Below, piece by piece: positions 9,719-18,895 of a stretch of 22,045 bases of DNA. The position numbers and the translations under genes were made by a program. The first letter of the stretch is position 1; the number at the start of each line of letters is the position of its first letter. The DNA is from Spongospora subterranea. Lineage: Eukaryota > Endomyxa > Phytomyxea > Plasmodiophorida > Plasmodiophoridae. The stretch covers positions 1 through 22,045 of the forward strand of contig OUQQ01000326.1 of the NCBI GenBank assembly GCA_900404475.1, read 5' to 3'. The notes under the pieces are model-generated. The model saw nothing but the letters and a program-made list of their open reading frames with translations, made no database searches and was not told the DNA's origin.

Positions 9719-10089
9719 GAAAACATGAACTGATCTCAGTGTCAAATATTGGCTCCTTGACACAACTCTGGTTTGAAGGCCATCCGGTCAAATTCTTGGA
9801 TGATTATACAACACGATGTGTCGGATCTGGACAGGAAATGGGAACCCAGGACCTTGTCGATAGTCCATGAGCTAGATATCATCGGGACCAATCGGAATAA
9901 TTCTGATAAGGAGTTAGGGTGAAGTTCGGGTGATAACGATTATGATATTGGTACCGGTATCTCAATAGGATCTCCTGCTGGTACGACCTCGATCCTCTAT
10001 TGCGACGATGTACATCGGGCCATGGAGAGAGTATCGCCTGGCAGAGCTCCTGCAACAGGCCGAGGCCTCTGAACTGGTCGGTTAGATAA
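9719..10089 (-). pseudogene. Likely inner part of the minus-strand Copia copy
   Basis: This stretch lies on the inner side of the minus-strand LTR start and so should be polyprotein sequence. Only a weak trace of the terminal KPTxT region is readable. Beyond that no frame is open for long and I recognise no domain. It is listed by position rather than by clear similarity. Confidence 0.3.
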
Positions 10090-10137
10090 TTGGCAACTCA
10101 ATACCGGAATGGCGATAAACCGGGTTCATGGAAGGAG

Positions 10138-10693
10138 GCGATGGCCCACGATCGAGAAGCCGCCAGGCGGCGAACAGCCAACGAGCCGGGCGACTCGCCG
10201 CCCCATTCCAGCCCGCCAAAACGTCGACACAAGGCCAGTACTACTCGAAAGCAACATCTGGAGCAGTTGAAGAACCTGTACAACAATGGGATAGATAAAC
10301 CAGGTAATTCAATACGAAAAACATACGAAACCCTTAAATATTGCCGTTTTTCGCAATGATGTTTTTGCGTCCAGCTCCGGTTAAATTTTGAAAAACGGTT
10401 GTTGTCGTGGGCATAAGCGTTTTCAATAGGAGAATCGAAACCATGTTCATCAACAGGTCCCGGCGATATCGACCTGGATGATGAATGCTCGGCGCTATTG
10501 TCATGGGTTGGCAGTCTGGATCTCGACTCGGATGGATTCATGGACCCACAGTCTACACGATAAACTCAGGCAATATTTATCGGGACGCGACCCATATATG
10601 CATGATGAGCGCCTATATCGGGGGCCAGACATTGCTTCCCCATCTACTGATTATGAGATTTTTAGAAAACGACGAGTAGCGGGTCATATATAG
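10138..10693 (+). CDS. Doubtful two-exon gene or gene remnant
   Basis: From an in-frame ATG at 10138 a basic, Pro/Ser-rich frame runs to 10303, including SPPKRRH and a helical stretch ending NNGIDKPG. Splicing 10303 to 10430 (126-nt intron) or to 10457 (153 nt) keeps the frame. It then reads DIDLDDECSALLSWVGSLDLDSDGF, shown here only by its parts DIDLDDECSAL and SWVGSLDLDSDGF, and stops at 10564. A second frame over the same DNA stays open to 10693 and also looks protein-like (LHDKLRQYLSGRDPY). The gene may therefore have suffered a frameshift, or one of the frames is accidental. The first residues (GSWKEAMAHDREA, from 10126) resemble the start of Copia reverse transcriptase, so part of the region may be transposon. 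I recognise no family. Confidence 0.35.
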
Positions 10694-11052
10694 CTAGGGT
10701 CAATTGGCCATGGCCATTATTTTCTTTACTGCTGGGATAAACAAAGCAATGTGAGTGCTATCAAATCCATGATTGAAAAATAATCAGATTTGACTTCGTC
10801 AAATTTCTCAATGAGATGGGGAATTAAACCGATATCGCGAAACAAGGTTCAAGTGAGCGAATATCACCAATTCCTCATTTCAATCAAACCGGTGTGGATT
10901 TTTACAGTGCTGTTGAATAAGTTATAGAACTTGTGATCGATTCGTGTCAAATCCTGGAATGGTTTGACAATCGGAAACTCGAGATGGATTAGTCTGTCTG
11001 GGACTTGGCGACAACAGACCCACGGTGTCCGTGGCGGCAACCTGTGTTCCCC
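10694..11052. other. Intergenic region upstream of RRN3
   Basis: AT-rich DNA with frequent stops on both strands; I see no gene. It should contain the RRN3 promoter, though no clear core element is evident. Confidence 0.4.
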
Positions 11053-12984
11053 ATGAGGGTTATTGGGCAGACAGCCCTTGACCGGATCAGTGGCCAGGCG
11101 GGTGGCGCTAGATCGCCCAGTCACCAAATGAAGGTTAGCACGCGAACAGTGACATCTTGGCCGGTAGATTCGGGCACTCCTGCCGATCCAGCTGAACTCC
11201 TCACCACATTTGTTCGTACCGCTCTGGAAAACAAACTCAGGGTAAATCGGCTCGTTGTGCCCTCAATCATCATTATATTTCCCGTTATTAACAACTCGTT
11301 TGGACGGCCTGTGATCTGTAATTGCTGTTGATTGATTCAAAATGATCAAATGCCTGATCGTACAGTTTTCCAGGTGTTTTTTTTGAAATTCTGTGTATTT
11401 TCTCAACGAATATCTGTTGAATAGGGTAATGCGGCCGCCTATCAGAAGATAATTCAATCGCTGAGCAGTAAACTGGAACCCGACGCCTACATTCGCTGGT
11501 ATTCGGCGTTGAGGCGTTCCGTCTCCGTGATCACCGCCGGTGCACCCCATATTCAGCTCGTCAACGTCATCCTCTCGTTCGATTGGAACACGACCGATGA
11601 AGCAATCACCTCCTACACTCAGTTCCTGGTCGATCTCGTCTGCAGCACGGGGCGTTTTCTCCCGATCTGTCTCGAATCGCTAGCCGAACGGCTTCGCTGT
11701 CACCGCCCGGCGGCCGACGTCGCAACGCCGACGCAGTACGATATCCATGACGACGAGCTGGTCGATCGAATGCACAATGGGGTTCACCATATATTACAAA
11801 CGGTTCTGCGTTTAATCCCTTCCGCTTCCACAGCGTTGTTCCCTCATCTTGTTGAGTCATTCCCCCATCAACGCCTTCCCTGTTCCCACCACAAAATCTA
11901 CATTCGCAACCTATTACGCCTTGCGGAATACGCCCCCGAATTACGCGATCGACTTCTGGAATTGATCATCGGGAAACTCGTATTACTCGATTGTGAAATC
12001 AATGAAAACGATCTGGTGCGTCGTGTTTCGAAACCCGATTTCAACCAGAACGATTTCGAGGAACTGATGTTCGACGTGGACATGGGGGATCCGATGATCG
12101 CGCCTGCCGAGTCGGCGGAAACCGCCGCCGATGACGACGTGCCGCCATACCCGATCTCGTCGACATCACCGCCGCACACGGTCGACGAACTGATGCAAAT
12201 GATCTTGCGGTATCTGGATCTGTTGCGCCATCAGCCGCAGTTGTGCCAGCCGGTGTTCGCCTCGCTCGTCCGGGTCTTCGACAAGACCATCCTCCCCGCC
12301 CAGCATTGCCGCCACGTCCCCTACCTCATCTTCTACATCTGTTCGTTCAACAACTCGTTCGCCGAATCGTTCCTGAGGTACCTGCTGGAGCGCGCCTTCG
12401 ACCTGGTCCAGTCCAACCACGTCCGAGTGAATTGCTCGCGATACCTGGCGAGCTATCTGTGTCACGCCAGCTACATTCGCCACGCGAGTCGAATGCACTG
12501 CTTCGAGACCCTACTCAGATACGTCCATTCCTATGTGGAGATTCACGAGGAATCAACCGAGACCGAAGCCGGGAACGATCGCGAATCGCACGCGGCGTTT
12601 TACTCGATTGCACAGACGATGTTCCATTTGTTCAGCCAGTTTCAACATGAATTTCAGGTTCTGATCGAGGAGTCGCCGGAACTGGCGGATTTCTTCCGGT
12701 TCAATCAGATCGTGGAGTCGTCGTTGAACCCGTTGCGGTACTGTCTGGACGATATTGTGGCCGAATTCGCGACGGCGCTGTTGTCCCTGGGTTTGGGCGA
12801 TTGCTATCCGGTGATCAGGCGGAATCACATGCTGGCCATATTACAGGAACCCAATCCCGTATTTCCGTTCGAGCCGATCCTGTTGAGGGCGACCAGGACG
12901 TTTTTCACCGATATTTATGAGAGCAAGACGCCGGAGGAGAAGCGCCTTGAAGCGGCGCACATCCCCTTAATATTATCACCTTAA
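11053..12984 (+). CDS. RRN3: RNA polymerase I-specific initiation factor RRN3 (TIF-IA)
   Basis: RRN3 binds RNA polymerase I and bridges it to the rDNA promoter in the nucleolus. Exon 1 is 11053-11241 and exon 2 is 11425-12984. A stop at 11422-11424, just before the exon 2 frame, makes the 183-nt GT-AG intron necessary, and it joins in phase 0. The product has 582 aa; animal and fungal RRN3 proteins are somewhat over 600. Family features include WYSALRRSVSVI near the N-terminus, a helical repeat region, an acidic stretch (FDVDMGDP) before the central domain, LDLLRHQPQLCQPVFASLV, VPYLIFYICSFNNSFAESFL and SRYLASYLCHASYI. Exon 2 is GC-rich and almost intron-free, unlike CAP-G nearby. A Met at 11128 is an alternative start that would remove a 25-residue leader. 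Confidence 0.9.
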
Positions 12985-13002
12985 CCTTAATACACAAACA
13001 CC

Positions 13003-13008
13003 AATAAA
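13003..13008 (+). terminator. Poly(A) signal AATAAA of RRN3
   Basis: AATAAA 18 nt after the RRN3 stop codon. Confidence 0.6.
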
Positions 13009-13299
13009 AACTGCAAATAAGTGCTCAAAAAAGCACCGCAGCGAATCTCTATTCTATTTAGCTTGCCTGGGCCTTGGGTAAATTATGGAGTTGGTCAACC
13101 CACGACTTTCGGGAGATCGATACTCTGACTGCGCTGAATTGAAGTATTTGACAATTCGATAACACCATAATGGCAATCACTGGGTGAAGTTCTAGAAATA
13201 GCTGTTCGAGTTTTTTTGGCGCTGAACTCAGCTCGGCAAACCTTCCCCCTCATTTAAAGGTCTGGCAAATGGACTCAACATTTTCAAAGAAAAAACAAC
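13009..13299. other. Spacer between RRN3 and the dead transposase
   Basis: No gene seen. The 5' end of the DNA transposon should lie here, but I could not identify a terminal inverted repeat matching anything downstream of the transposase. Confidence 0.4.
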
Positions 13300-14213
13300 A
13301 TTGTTAGCCGGAAGCAAACCGAGAAATCGCTATGTAGTCCTGAAAAGCAGGAGCAACTTGAGAAAGCAGTGGCGTATTATCTTGAGCAGCGGAAGAGAGA
13401 TGTTGCTGCTGGTGTGCTCCAAGAAGACCTGATTGAGAACATTGATGAAACGCATTTCGTCGTCAATGTTGGTAATGGTCGGACAATGGGATTCAGAGGA
13501 GACCAAGAAGTCAAGTTCGCTGATGTTGTTTCTGTAGGAGAAGCAATGACACTGGTCGTGCGAATCACCGGGCGCCATCTTCTCATATTAAAGCTCTGAT
13601 GATGATTTTCCAAACACAAAACGCCGTTACCCTCTAAAAACTATTACGAAAGACGTTCCAGGCGTGTGTTAACGTACGAAATGATGGATGGACAGGACCG
13701 TTTTCCCTCAATGGGTTGGGGAGCGTGAGGCATATCAGACCGACATTCACGGTCGGGAGAAAGTAATTGTTCTTGATAACTGTGGCGGACACAATTTAAC
13801 TACGGAACTCCAACACGCTTTGTACGAAAAGCGGCCCAGTTCAAGATTTTTACCACCGAATGCGACACACATGTGTCAATCAGCAGACTCTGAAGATTAA
13901 AGATGCTTGATCAGCCAGGTGGGAGGCCAAGAAAGCCGACATGGTGTTGAATGGGCAATAGTCCAATAAAGAAAGGCCGGGGTCGTCGTGGTCGGGGAAA
14001 TTGAAAAACCCAGGCCGAGAGTTTCTGTTATGGTTGGAGGCCGACGCAGTGCTGGATGTAAATAGTCAGAGGGATGTCGCCGGTCTGACATATGCTCGTA
14101 AAGTGTGGACTCGCTCGCAATGTGAATGGACATTGGAACGAACCGCAATTAACGCCGGAGCTCCAAGCAATTGTTGGAAAACACCGAGCAGGCTTCGATG
14201 GCGTGCCCCTTTG
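13300..14213 (+). pseudogene. DDE superfamily transposase (pogo/jerky-like), inactivated
   Basis: The sequence reads through a DDE-type transposase in several frames. It starts with EKAVAYYLEQ and IDETHFVVNVGNGRTMGF (first Asp, about 13443), followed by VVSVGEAMTLVVRITG. After a frameshift come YPLKTITKDVPGVC, WMDRTVFPQW, IVLDNCGGHN (second Asp, about 13774), FLPPNATHMCQSADS (third acidic site, about 13888), KIKDA and ARWEAKKADM. The tail reads KNPGREFLLWL, DVNSQRDVAGLTYARK and LTPELQAIVGKHRAGFDGVP. It is broken by at least three frameshifts (about 13600, 13890, 14120). Nonsense codons include TAA and TGA before WMDRTVF, a TGA after KIKDA where the family has Trp, and a TAG. The catalytic residues are still readable, so the copy is not ancient. 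The helix-turn-helix N-terminus is missing or unrecognisable. Confidence 0.85.
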
Positions 14214-14532
14214 AACTTAACAATCCCATCAACCAAACCATAGATCGAATTCAATGTGAGATTGCGCGTAGGTTGACCCGGATTCCCTTAGGTGTATAAG
14301 GTTAGGACGGCATACAGGTCTTCTGGCGGCACACTCCGGTCGCGGCTGCAGCGAACTGTCAGAAAAACTCGTTGTCATTGCTTTCGAACAGATTGACGAC
14401 GACAGAATCTGACGACAGAACCTCGATCATTGCCCTACTGTAGTGACCATTAGCCCGATCTTGTCCCCCCTTTGCGACTGTCTCGTAACAAATCTGTGCG
14501 CACTTGACACTCATTTCCCGCTATTTTTATAG
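14214..14532. other. Spacer after the transposase
   Basis: No gene seen. This is probably the 3' remnant of the DNA transposon plus distal promoter sequence of the phosphatase gene. Confidence 0.4.
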
Positions 14533-14653
14533 TAGTGTGGCCCACACAAATCTCGAGTCCAGTCCAGCCTAAAATAGTGTGGGCGGGGAAAACCTATGGG
14601 CTATTCACAGACGATAAATCGACCGTTCAGATATTAGTGTGTGGGCCACACTA
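14533..14653. mobile_element. MITE-like element with TA-flanked terminal inverted repeats
   Basis: The left end is TAGTGTGGCCCACACA (14533-14548). The right end is its exact reverse complement, TGTGTGGGCCACACTA (14638-14653). Taking the outer TA on each side as the target duplication gives a 117-bp element (14535-14651) with 14-bp perfect terminal repeats, which fits Tc1/mariner/pogo-type non-autonomous elements. Each terminal repeat is itself nearly palindromic (GTGTGG, one base, CCACAC). A third partial copy, TAGTGTGGGCG, lies inside at 14575-14585. The element sits 237-357 bp upstream of the phosphatase ATG. The alternative is a cluster of transcription factor sites. Confidence 0.6.
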
Positions 14654-14889
14654 TTTGCCGTGGACAGTGTATTTGGCGTTGCAGCCCACCGAGCGGCGAG
14701 CGAGTGGTTGCGATTACTCTGCGGCTAATAGGTGGGCCATGTGGGTTGCGCTGCGTGTTGCGTCAGCCATGGGGCTGCGCACGTCCCTGTTGATGTCTTG
14801 TCCGCTTCTGTCTGTGTAACGGCAGTGCGAGGTCACTGCCTGGGGTCCGTTAGTGTCTCACGGGTTAGCGGACACAATATTCGCGAGCA
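14654..14889 (+). promoter_or_regulatory. Proximal promoter region of the phosphatase gene
   Basis: GC-rich DNA without a supported gene between the palindromic element and the ATG at 14890. The frames present are short. No TATA box is apparent. Confidence 0.35.
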
Positions 14890-16480
14890 ATGTCACAGCG
14901 TTCGCTCAGTTCGGTTGATGAATCCGATGTAGAATCTCCATCAGGATCATCGCTGAAACCCCAGACTCTTAATGCTGGGTCAAATTTGACAACGCGGGGG
15001 CTCAGCCTGAGCGTATCGATGACGGACGTGGATTTGGATACTGAGTCGCCCGCGTTATCAACCAGATTCAGCACAGATGATCGGTTTCGAGTTAGTTTAT
15101 GTGAATTCAGAAACTACATTTCTCAAGTATTGGAGCCTCTCAATGAGGTACAATGCGATGGTTATGATGACGAAATGGAGGTCAGCGCTCTTTCCAAACA
15201 ATATTTTCTCTGCGGAAACATGTTGATAGGAATTACACCGACGCTGCATCATGGCCAATCTGAAGCAGTTTGTTGATCCGAGATCTTCGAGGTTGACCAG
15301 GAAAAATCGATATTTCAACGTTCTTCCATGTTTGTTTTTTCAGTTGTTGATAACTCTTACGGCAATCCTGACATTATTACAGTTTTTCATTCTCGTGTCA
15401 AGCTGAGTGTTATCGATTCAGAACCAGATTCCGACTATATTAACGCCAATTACGTCAAGGTATGCAGATGCTGTTTCCCCTGTTTCGGCCTGAAAGTTAC
15501 TATACGAGGTTTAGGTTGATCTACAAGGCAGCGCCACAACGTATATTTCTACCCAGGCTCCGATTGTCGGCACCGTCCCAGATTTTTGGAGGATGGTCTG
15601 GGAGCAGGACTCTCGGATTATTATGATGTTGACGCCATTGCATGAACTTAACACGGTACCCTTGCTGTGATCTATCAGTGTGTTTCAACCATCGGACTCA
15701 TCTTAGGATAAATCGGACATGTATTGGCCCAAAACGGTTTCGAAAGTGAAAAGTTTCGCAAATGGAATTTCGGTACGGTTCAAGTCCGAAGCATCATCTC
15801 ACGATCTCATCAATCGCGTGTTTGAACTATTTCGAACTGATGTAAATTTCTTTATCGGTCGTTGTGACCTGTGTGCTGACCTTACTAAATATAGACTCCA
15901 GAAGATGCTCGAACCATTACTCACTTTCAGGTCCAATTTGTTAAGATTTTTGTTTACTCGGTCTAATTTGATTTCGTTATGGTTTTACTCCCCCCATGCC
16001 TCAACCTGTTCTCATTATTGAATGTTCAGTATCTGGGTTGGCCCGACCATGGCGTCCCAGGGTCGTTTGACTCCTATAGGGCAGTCTTATCCTCGTACAG
16101 AGCCCTCCGTGATCGGTTGAGATGTCCTGTCGTTGTGCATTGCAGGTATCGTCTGACAAGTTTTCTTTTCTTCTGTTAATTACCATATTTTCCAGCGCGG
16201 GCATTGGGCGAACAGGAACATTTATCGGCATTGACGCTGTTGTCGACGCCTGCGCCTACATCTCGAAATTTGGGCGTGCGTCCGACACTGTCTGCATTCT
16301 GGATGTTGTCTATACAATGCGAACGCAACGAGCTGGCATGGTGCAGACAAAGGTATTATATCACAGCCTAGTCGGACTCGGTGAATAATAGACCTCGTCC
16401 AGGTTCAGTACCAGTTCATGTACGAATTCCTCAGATATTGTCTCGAATTTCATCATTTTGATCTCAATTTTTCCTTATGA
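14890..16480 (+). CDS. Classical protein tyrosine phosphatase, 9 exons
   Basis: A cysteine-dependent phosphotyrosine phosphatase. Exons: 14890-15180, 15230-15329, 15383-15459, 15515-15655, 15707-15841, 15895-15930, 16030-16145, 16196-16352, 16403-16480. The 1131 coding bases give 376 aa with no stop. All introns are GT-AG; most are 49-55 nt and the one before exon 7 is 99 nt. Residues 1-95 are a Ser/Asp-rich, probably disordered extension that could be phosphorylated. The PTP domain follows with KNRYFNVLP (122-130, phosphotyrosine loop), YINANY (149-154), STQAP, FWRMVWE, YWP, WPDHGVP (264-270, general acid Asp266), [10 protein letters not shown] (Cys298, Arg304, split by intron 7) and QTKVQYQF (Q loop, 349-356). 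All catalytic residues are present, so an active enzyme is expected. No signal peptide or membrane segment is seen, so it should be a cytosolic non-receptor type. The closest subfamily cannot be named. Confidence 0.93.
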
Positions 16481-16538
16481 TCTATCCGCACGTAATGTAC
16501 TAACTCTATCCGGTTCTCAATCAATTAGCTGTTTAATC

Positions 16539-16544
16539 TTTATT
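16539..16544 (-). terminator. Poly(A) signal AATAAA of the TPR gene
   Basis: AATAAA on the minus strand, 18 nt beyond the stop of the TPR gene. It lies in the 81-bp gap between that stop and the stop of the convergent phosphatase gene. Confidence 0.55.
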
Positions 16545-16561
16545 TGGGTGTGATCCCCGTA

Positions 16562-17752
16562 TTATGAGGTGTTTTGTATCCGATCTCGGATTGTTTTCAT
16601 ATGATCATCGTATTTTAGCTGGCCGATGACGATCCCTAATTGAATCGAAGCGTGCAGGAATGCCTGCCGATTCCCTGTCGATTGCGCCATTTGCCTGGCC
16701 TGTCTATACAATACTTGTGCCTCGCCGTGCTCGCTGCTCATAAGGGCGATGTCGGCCAGGTGCGCATACGCGATTGTCATCGCTGTTTTATTATGCGTAT
16801 CGTTGGACAGCTCCAGAAATCGTTCCATGCACGCCTTGGCCGTGTATAGATCGCCTCCGAGCCCCCCTATCGACATTACCACATAGTTGCGGCGACGGTT
16901 TTGTCAAAATCTACCTGTAATCCCCAAATTGTTGATGGCGATCGCCTGGGAAGTCTGCGACTCCATTCTTATCGCATGTCGTAGCGCATGCTGATGATGT
17001 TCCATCGCAGTTTGTAGTTCGTCCAAGGTCGCGTAAACACAACCCAGATTGGTATGTGCTACAAATTTTCCTTGCACATCGGCGCACTCCAAATGCATGT
17101 GGTGGTACTTCAGCGCCGTTCCTAGATCTCCCATCTTCTGGTAGATCGCTGCCACATTATTGCACGCTACGGCTTTTCCCTGCTGATTATGGCGCTCAAC
17201 GCAGATTTCCAAATATCTTCGGAAGGCTTCGATGGCTTGCGACCACTGACAATTGGCCTCATGCAGCAGACCGATATTGAACTTCGAATCTGCTTCAGAT
17301 TGTGCCTTTCCGGCCCTTTTGCTTGCTCTCGCCCTAGTTTGATAATCCAACATTAGCCTTGCATTGACCTTTTTATTGTCGAATCTCGCCAACACCTCCA
17401 GTGTATTCGGATAGTCAACTCGAACCGGTTCGGGCGCTGGCCCCGCGTTCTCTGGAATCGTTCTCTCCCATCTTTTACCACTGGTCTTCATTGAAACCGA
17501 TCTACGCTGTGGTGATACAGATCGTGATAAAGACACACGATTCGCTTGGCAGGCGATGCGTGCTGGTTGATGATGGGACCGATGACGGTCAGGAGCATCG
17601 TGAAGGATTGACCTGAAGACGGGCGATGCCTCGAAGGTATTAAATGATGTTGGCGGTAATGCCAGCTTATCATTAAGGTTCATGACGTCAATCGGTGGGA
17701 GGTGAATACTGTTCTTCATGGTCCGGGCAGGCGACCTGTTCATAGCGGTCAT
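16562..17752 (-). CDS. Tetratricopeptide repeat protein
   Basis: Two exons, 17752-16915 and 16866-16562, are joined across a 48-nt GT-AG intron and give 380 aa. The join restores a glycine-rich turn (ITGGLGGD) within the repeat array. Residues 1 to about 110 are Ser/Arg/Pro-rich with RSVSP-type motifs, likely disordered. From about residue 130 the chain is made of roughly 34-residue helical pairs with TPR signatures: FNIGLLHEANCQWSQAIEAF, ACNNVAAIYQKMGDLGTAL, HTNLGCVYATLDELQTAM, IAYAHLADIALMSSEHGEA and ASIQLGIVIGQL. Such arrays are protein-binding scaffolds. The family resembles flagellar or LGN-type TPR proteins in style, but I cannot assign an orthologue. No catalytic domain is visible. Several ATGs near the start (17752, 17743, 17719) leave the exact N-terminus open. 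It is divergent from the TLC gene. Confidence 0.85.
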
Positions 17753-18208
17753 ACCACAAGATTCCCAGCAACTATCGTTAGTCGCGTGTGGTGCTTGAAT
17801 CGGAGATAGATATTTTTGATCAGTAATGTACAGAATTCTTGGACCAGCGATATTCAGAACATCTTGGAAGGTTCGAATCGACTCTTATACTTGCCGCCGA
17901 CAATGCATGTTTGAAATCGAAAACCAATCGAATTTTAGTTTTCGCAATACTGTCCATATCAAAACTACTATATAAACTTTTTAAGCCAATTCAATTATAA
18001 TCACGTTGGTAAGGCAATCGACGATTGATCAAATTCCTGTGGGTATAACACATGTTTGTCGCTCAGCAATAAAGTACTATTATACCGTTTTCTGTCGGAT
18101 TGGCGAATCTGCTTGTCACGCAATACCTGCCAAGACCAAGTTGATTTTGTTACACGGTGAATTGATTTGTGTTCACTGTGGGGCTATTGGCATGTCCTCA
18201 CTGATTTA
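17753..18208. promoter_or_regulatory. Divergent promoter region, TPR gene and TLC gene
   Basis: 456 bp between the start codons of two genes pointing away from each other. The sequence is AT-rich (for example around 17940-18000). The frame open from 18006 on the plus strand has a TTG start and no recognisable motif. Confidence 0.45.
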
Positions 18209-18886
18209 ATGACGAGGTTGAGACCAACGTCGGTCAGCGCTTTGGGGACGTCCAGCGCTGAAATAGATTCTAGCAAAGATGATCAATTAGACTCCATTGA
18301 CACGTTGTCGTTATGCCACGCGTTGCTTTTTTGCGTTATTGCGCCCCCACTGGTTCTTGGGGGCTCCATCGTCTCAGGCTCCTTTCAGGCGTGGATATCC
18401 ATACAGAACATGTGGTTTATGGAGTCTTGTTTGTTAGGATTTTCATCTGTGTATTATCTGGTGGACGTTGCACGTTTAGTCCAACCGCCTCGTACTCTCA
18501 TTCGTCTTGGGCTCGTCGTCCACCATCTGTTTTGCCTTTACGCGATTGTGTCAGTTTTACTGAGTCACCAAGACGCTCATATATTGTTAACGGGTATGGT
18601 GCTGGGCGAACTTTCAAATCCCCCAAGGCTTCTGGCACAACGCTATACTATATGTCGGGATATTCACGTGCCTGCTTTCGTTGTTATGCGCATCGCGTCG
18701 GCCGTGTTTCTGGATTATGTATTCCCCTCAATAACCATGCTTTCAACCAAGATATCAGCAGTTGCGATTTTGATTTTGTCAATATTGGCGCTAATGTATA
18801 GTGTTTACACTCAACCTACTATCATCGTAGGGCAACGTTCAAGATTAATCGGTGACGGCGATGGCCGGTCGAATATTATCGTGTAA
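18209..18886 (+). CDS. TLC-domain multi-pass membrane protein
   Basis: Single-exon frame of 225 aa from the ATG at 18209; the frame is open a little further upstream but only to a TTG. After about 35 Ser/Asp-rich residues come five or six hydrophobic segments. The middle contains VYYLVDVARLV, then GLVVHHLFCLYAI and GMVLGELSNPPRLLAQ. The VHH pair followed by a Glu-Leu-Ser-x-Pro segment is the pattern of the TRAM/LAG1/CLN8 (TLC) domain as found in TLCD and TMEM56-type proteins. It lacks the longer Lag1 motif of ceramide synthases, so I would not call it one. TLC proteins act in ER, Golgi or plasma-membrane lipid handling; the substrate here is unknown. The stop is 9 bp from the stop of the convergent PAM18 gene. 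Confidence 0.75.
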   Translation: MTRLRPTSVSALGTSSAEIDSSKDDQLDSIDTLSLCHALLFCVIAPPLVLGGSIVSGSFQAWISIQNMWFMESCLLGFSSVYYLVDVARLVQPPRTLIRLGLVVHHLFCLYAIVSVLLSHQDAHILLTGMVLGELSNPPRLLAQRYTICRDIHVPAFVVMRIASAVFLDYVFPSITMLSTKISAVAILILSILALMYSVYTQPTIIVGQRSRLIGDGDGRSNIIV

Positions 18887-18895
18887 ATATTTGTT

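Noticed and set aside
11606..12828. Several minus-strand and alternate frames across RRN3 exon 2
   Set aside because: They arise from GC-rich codon bias of the real gene; none carries a motif.
13021..13037. Small hairpin GTGCT-AAAAA-AGCAC type after RRN3, considered as a histone-like 3' end
   Set aside because: Only a 5-bp stem, RRN3 is not a histone gene, and a normal AATAAA precedes it.
18006..18209. Frame upstream of the TLC gene
   Set aside because: TTG start, no motif, and no evident in-frame splice into the TLC exon.
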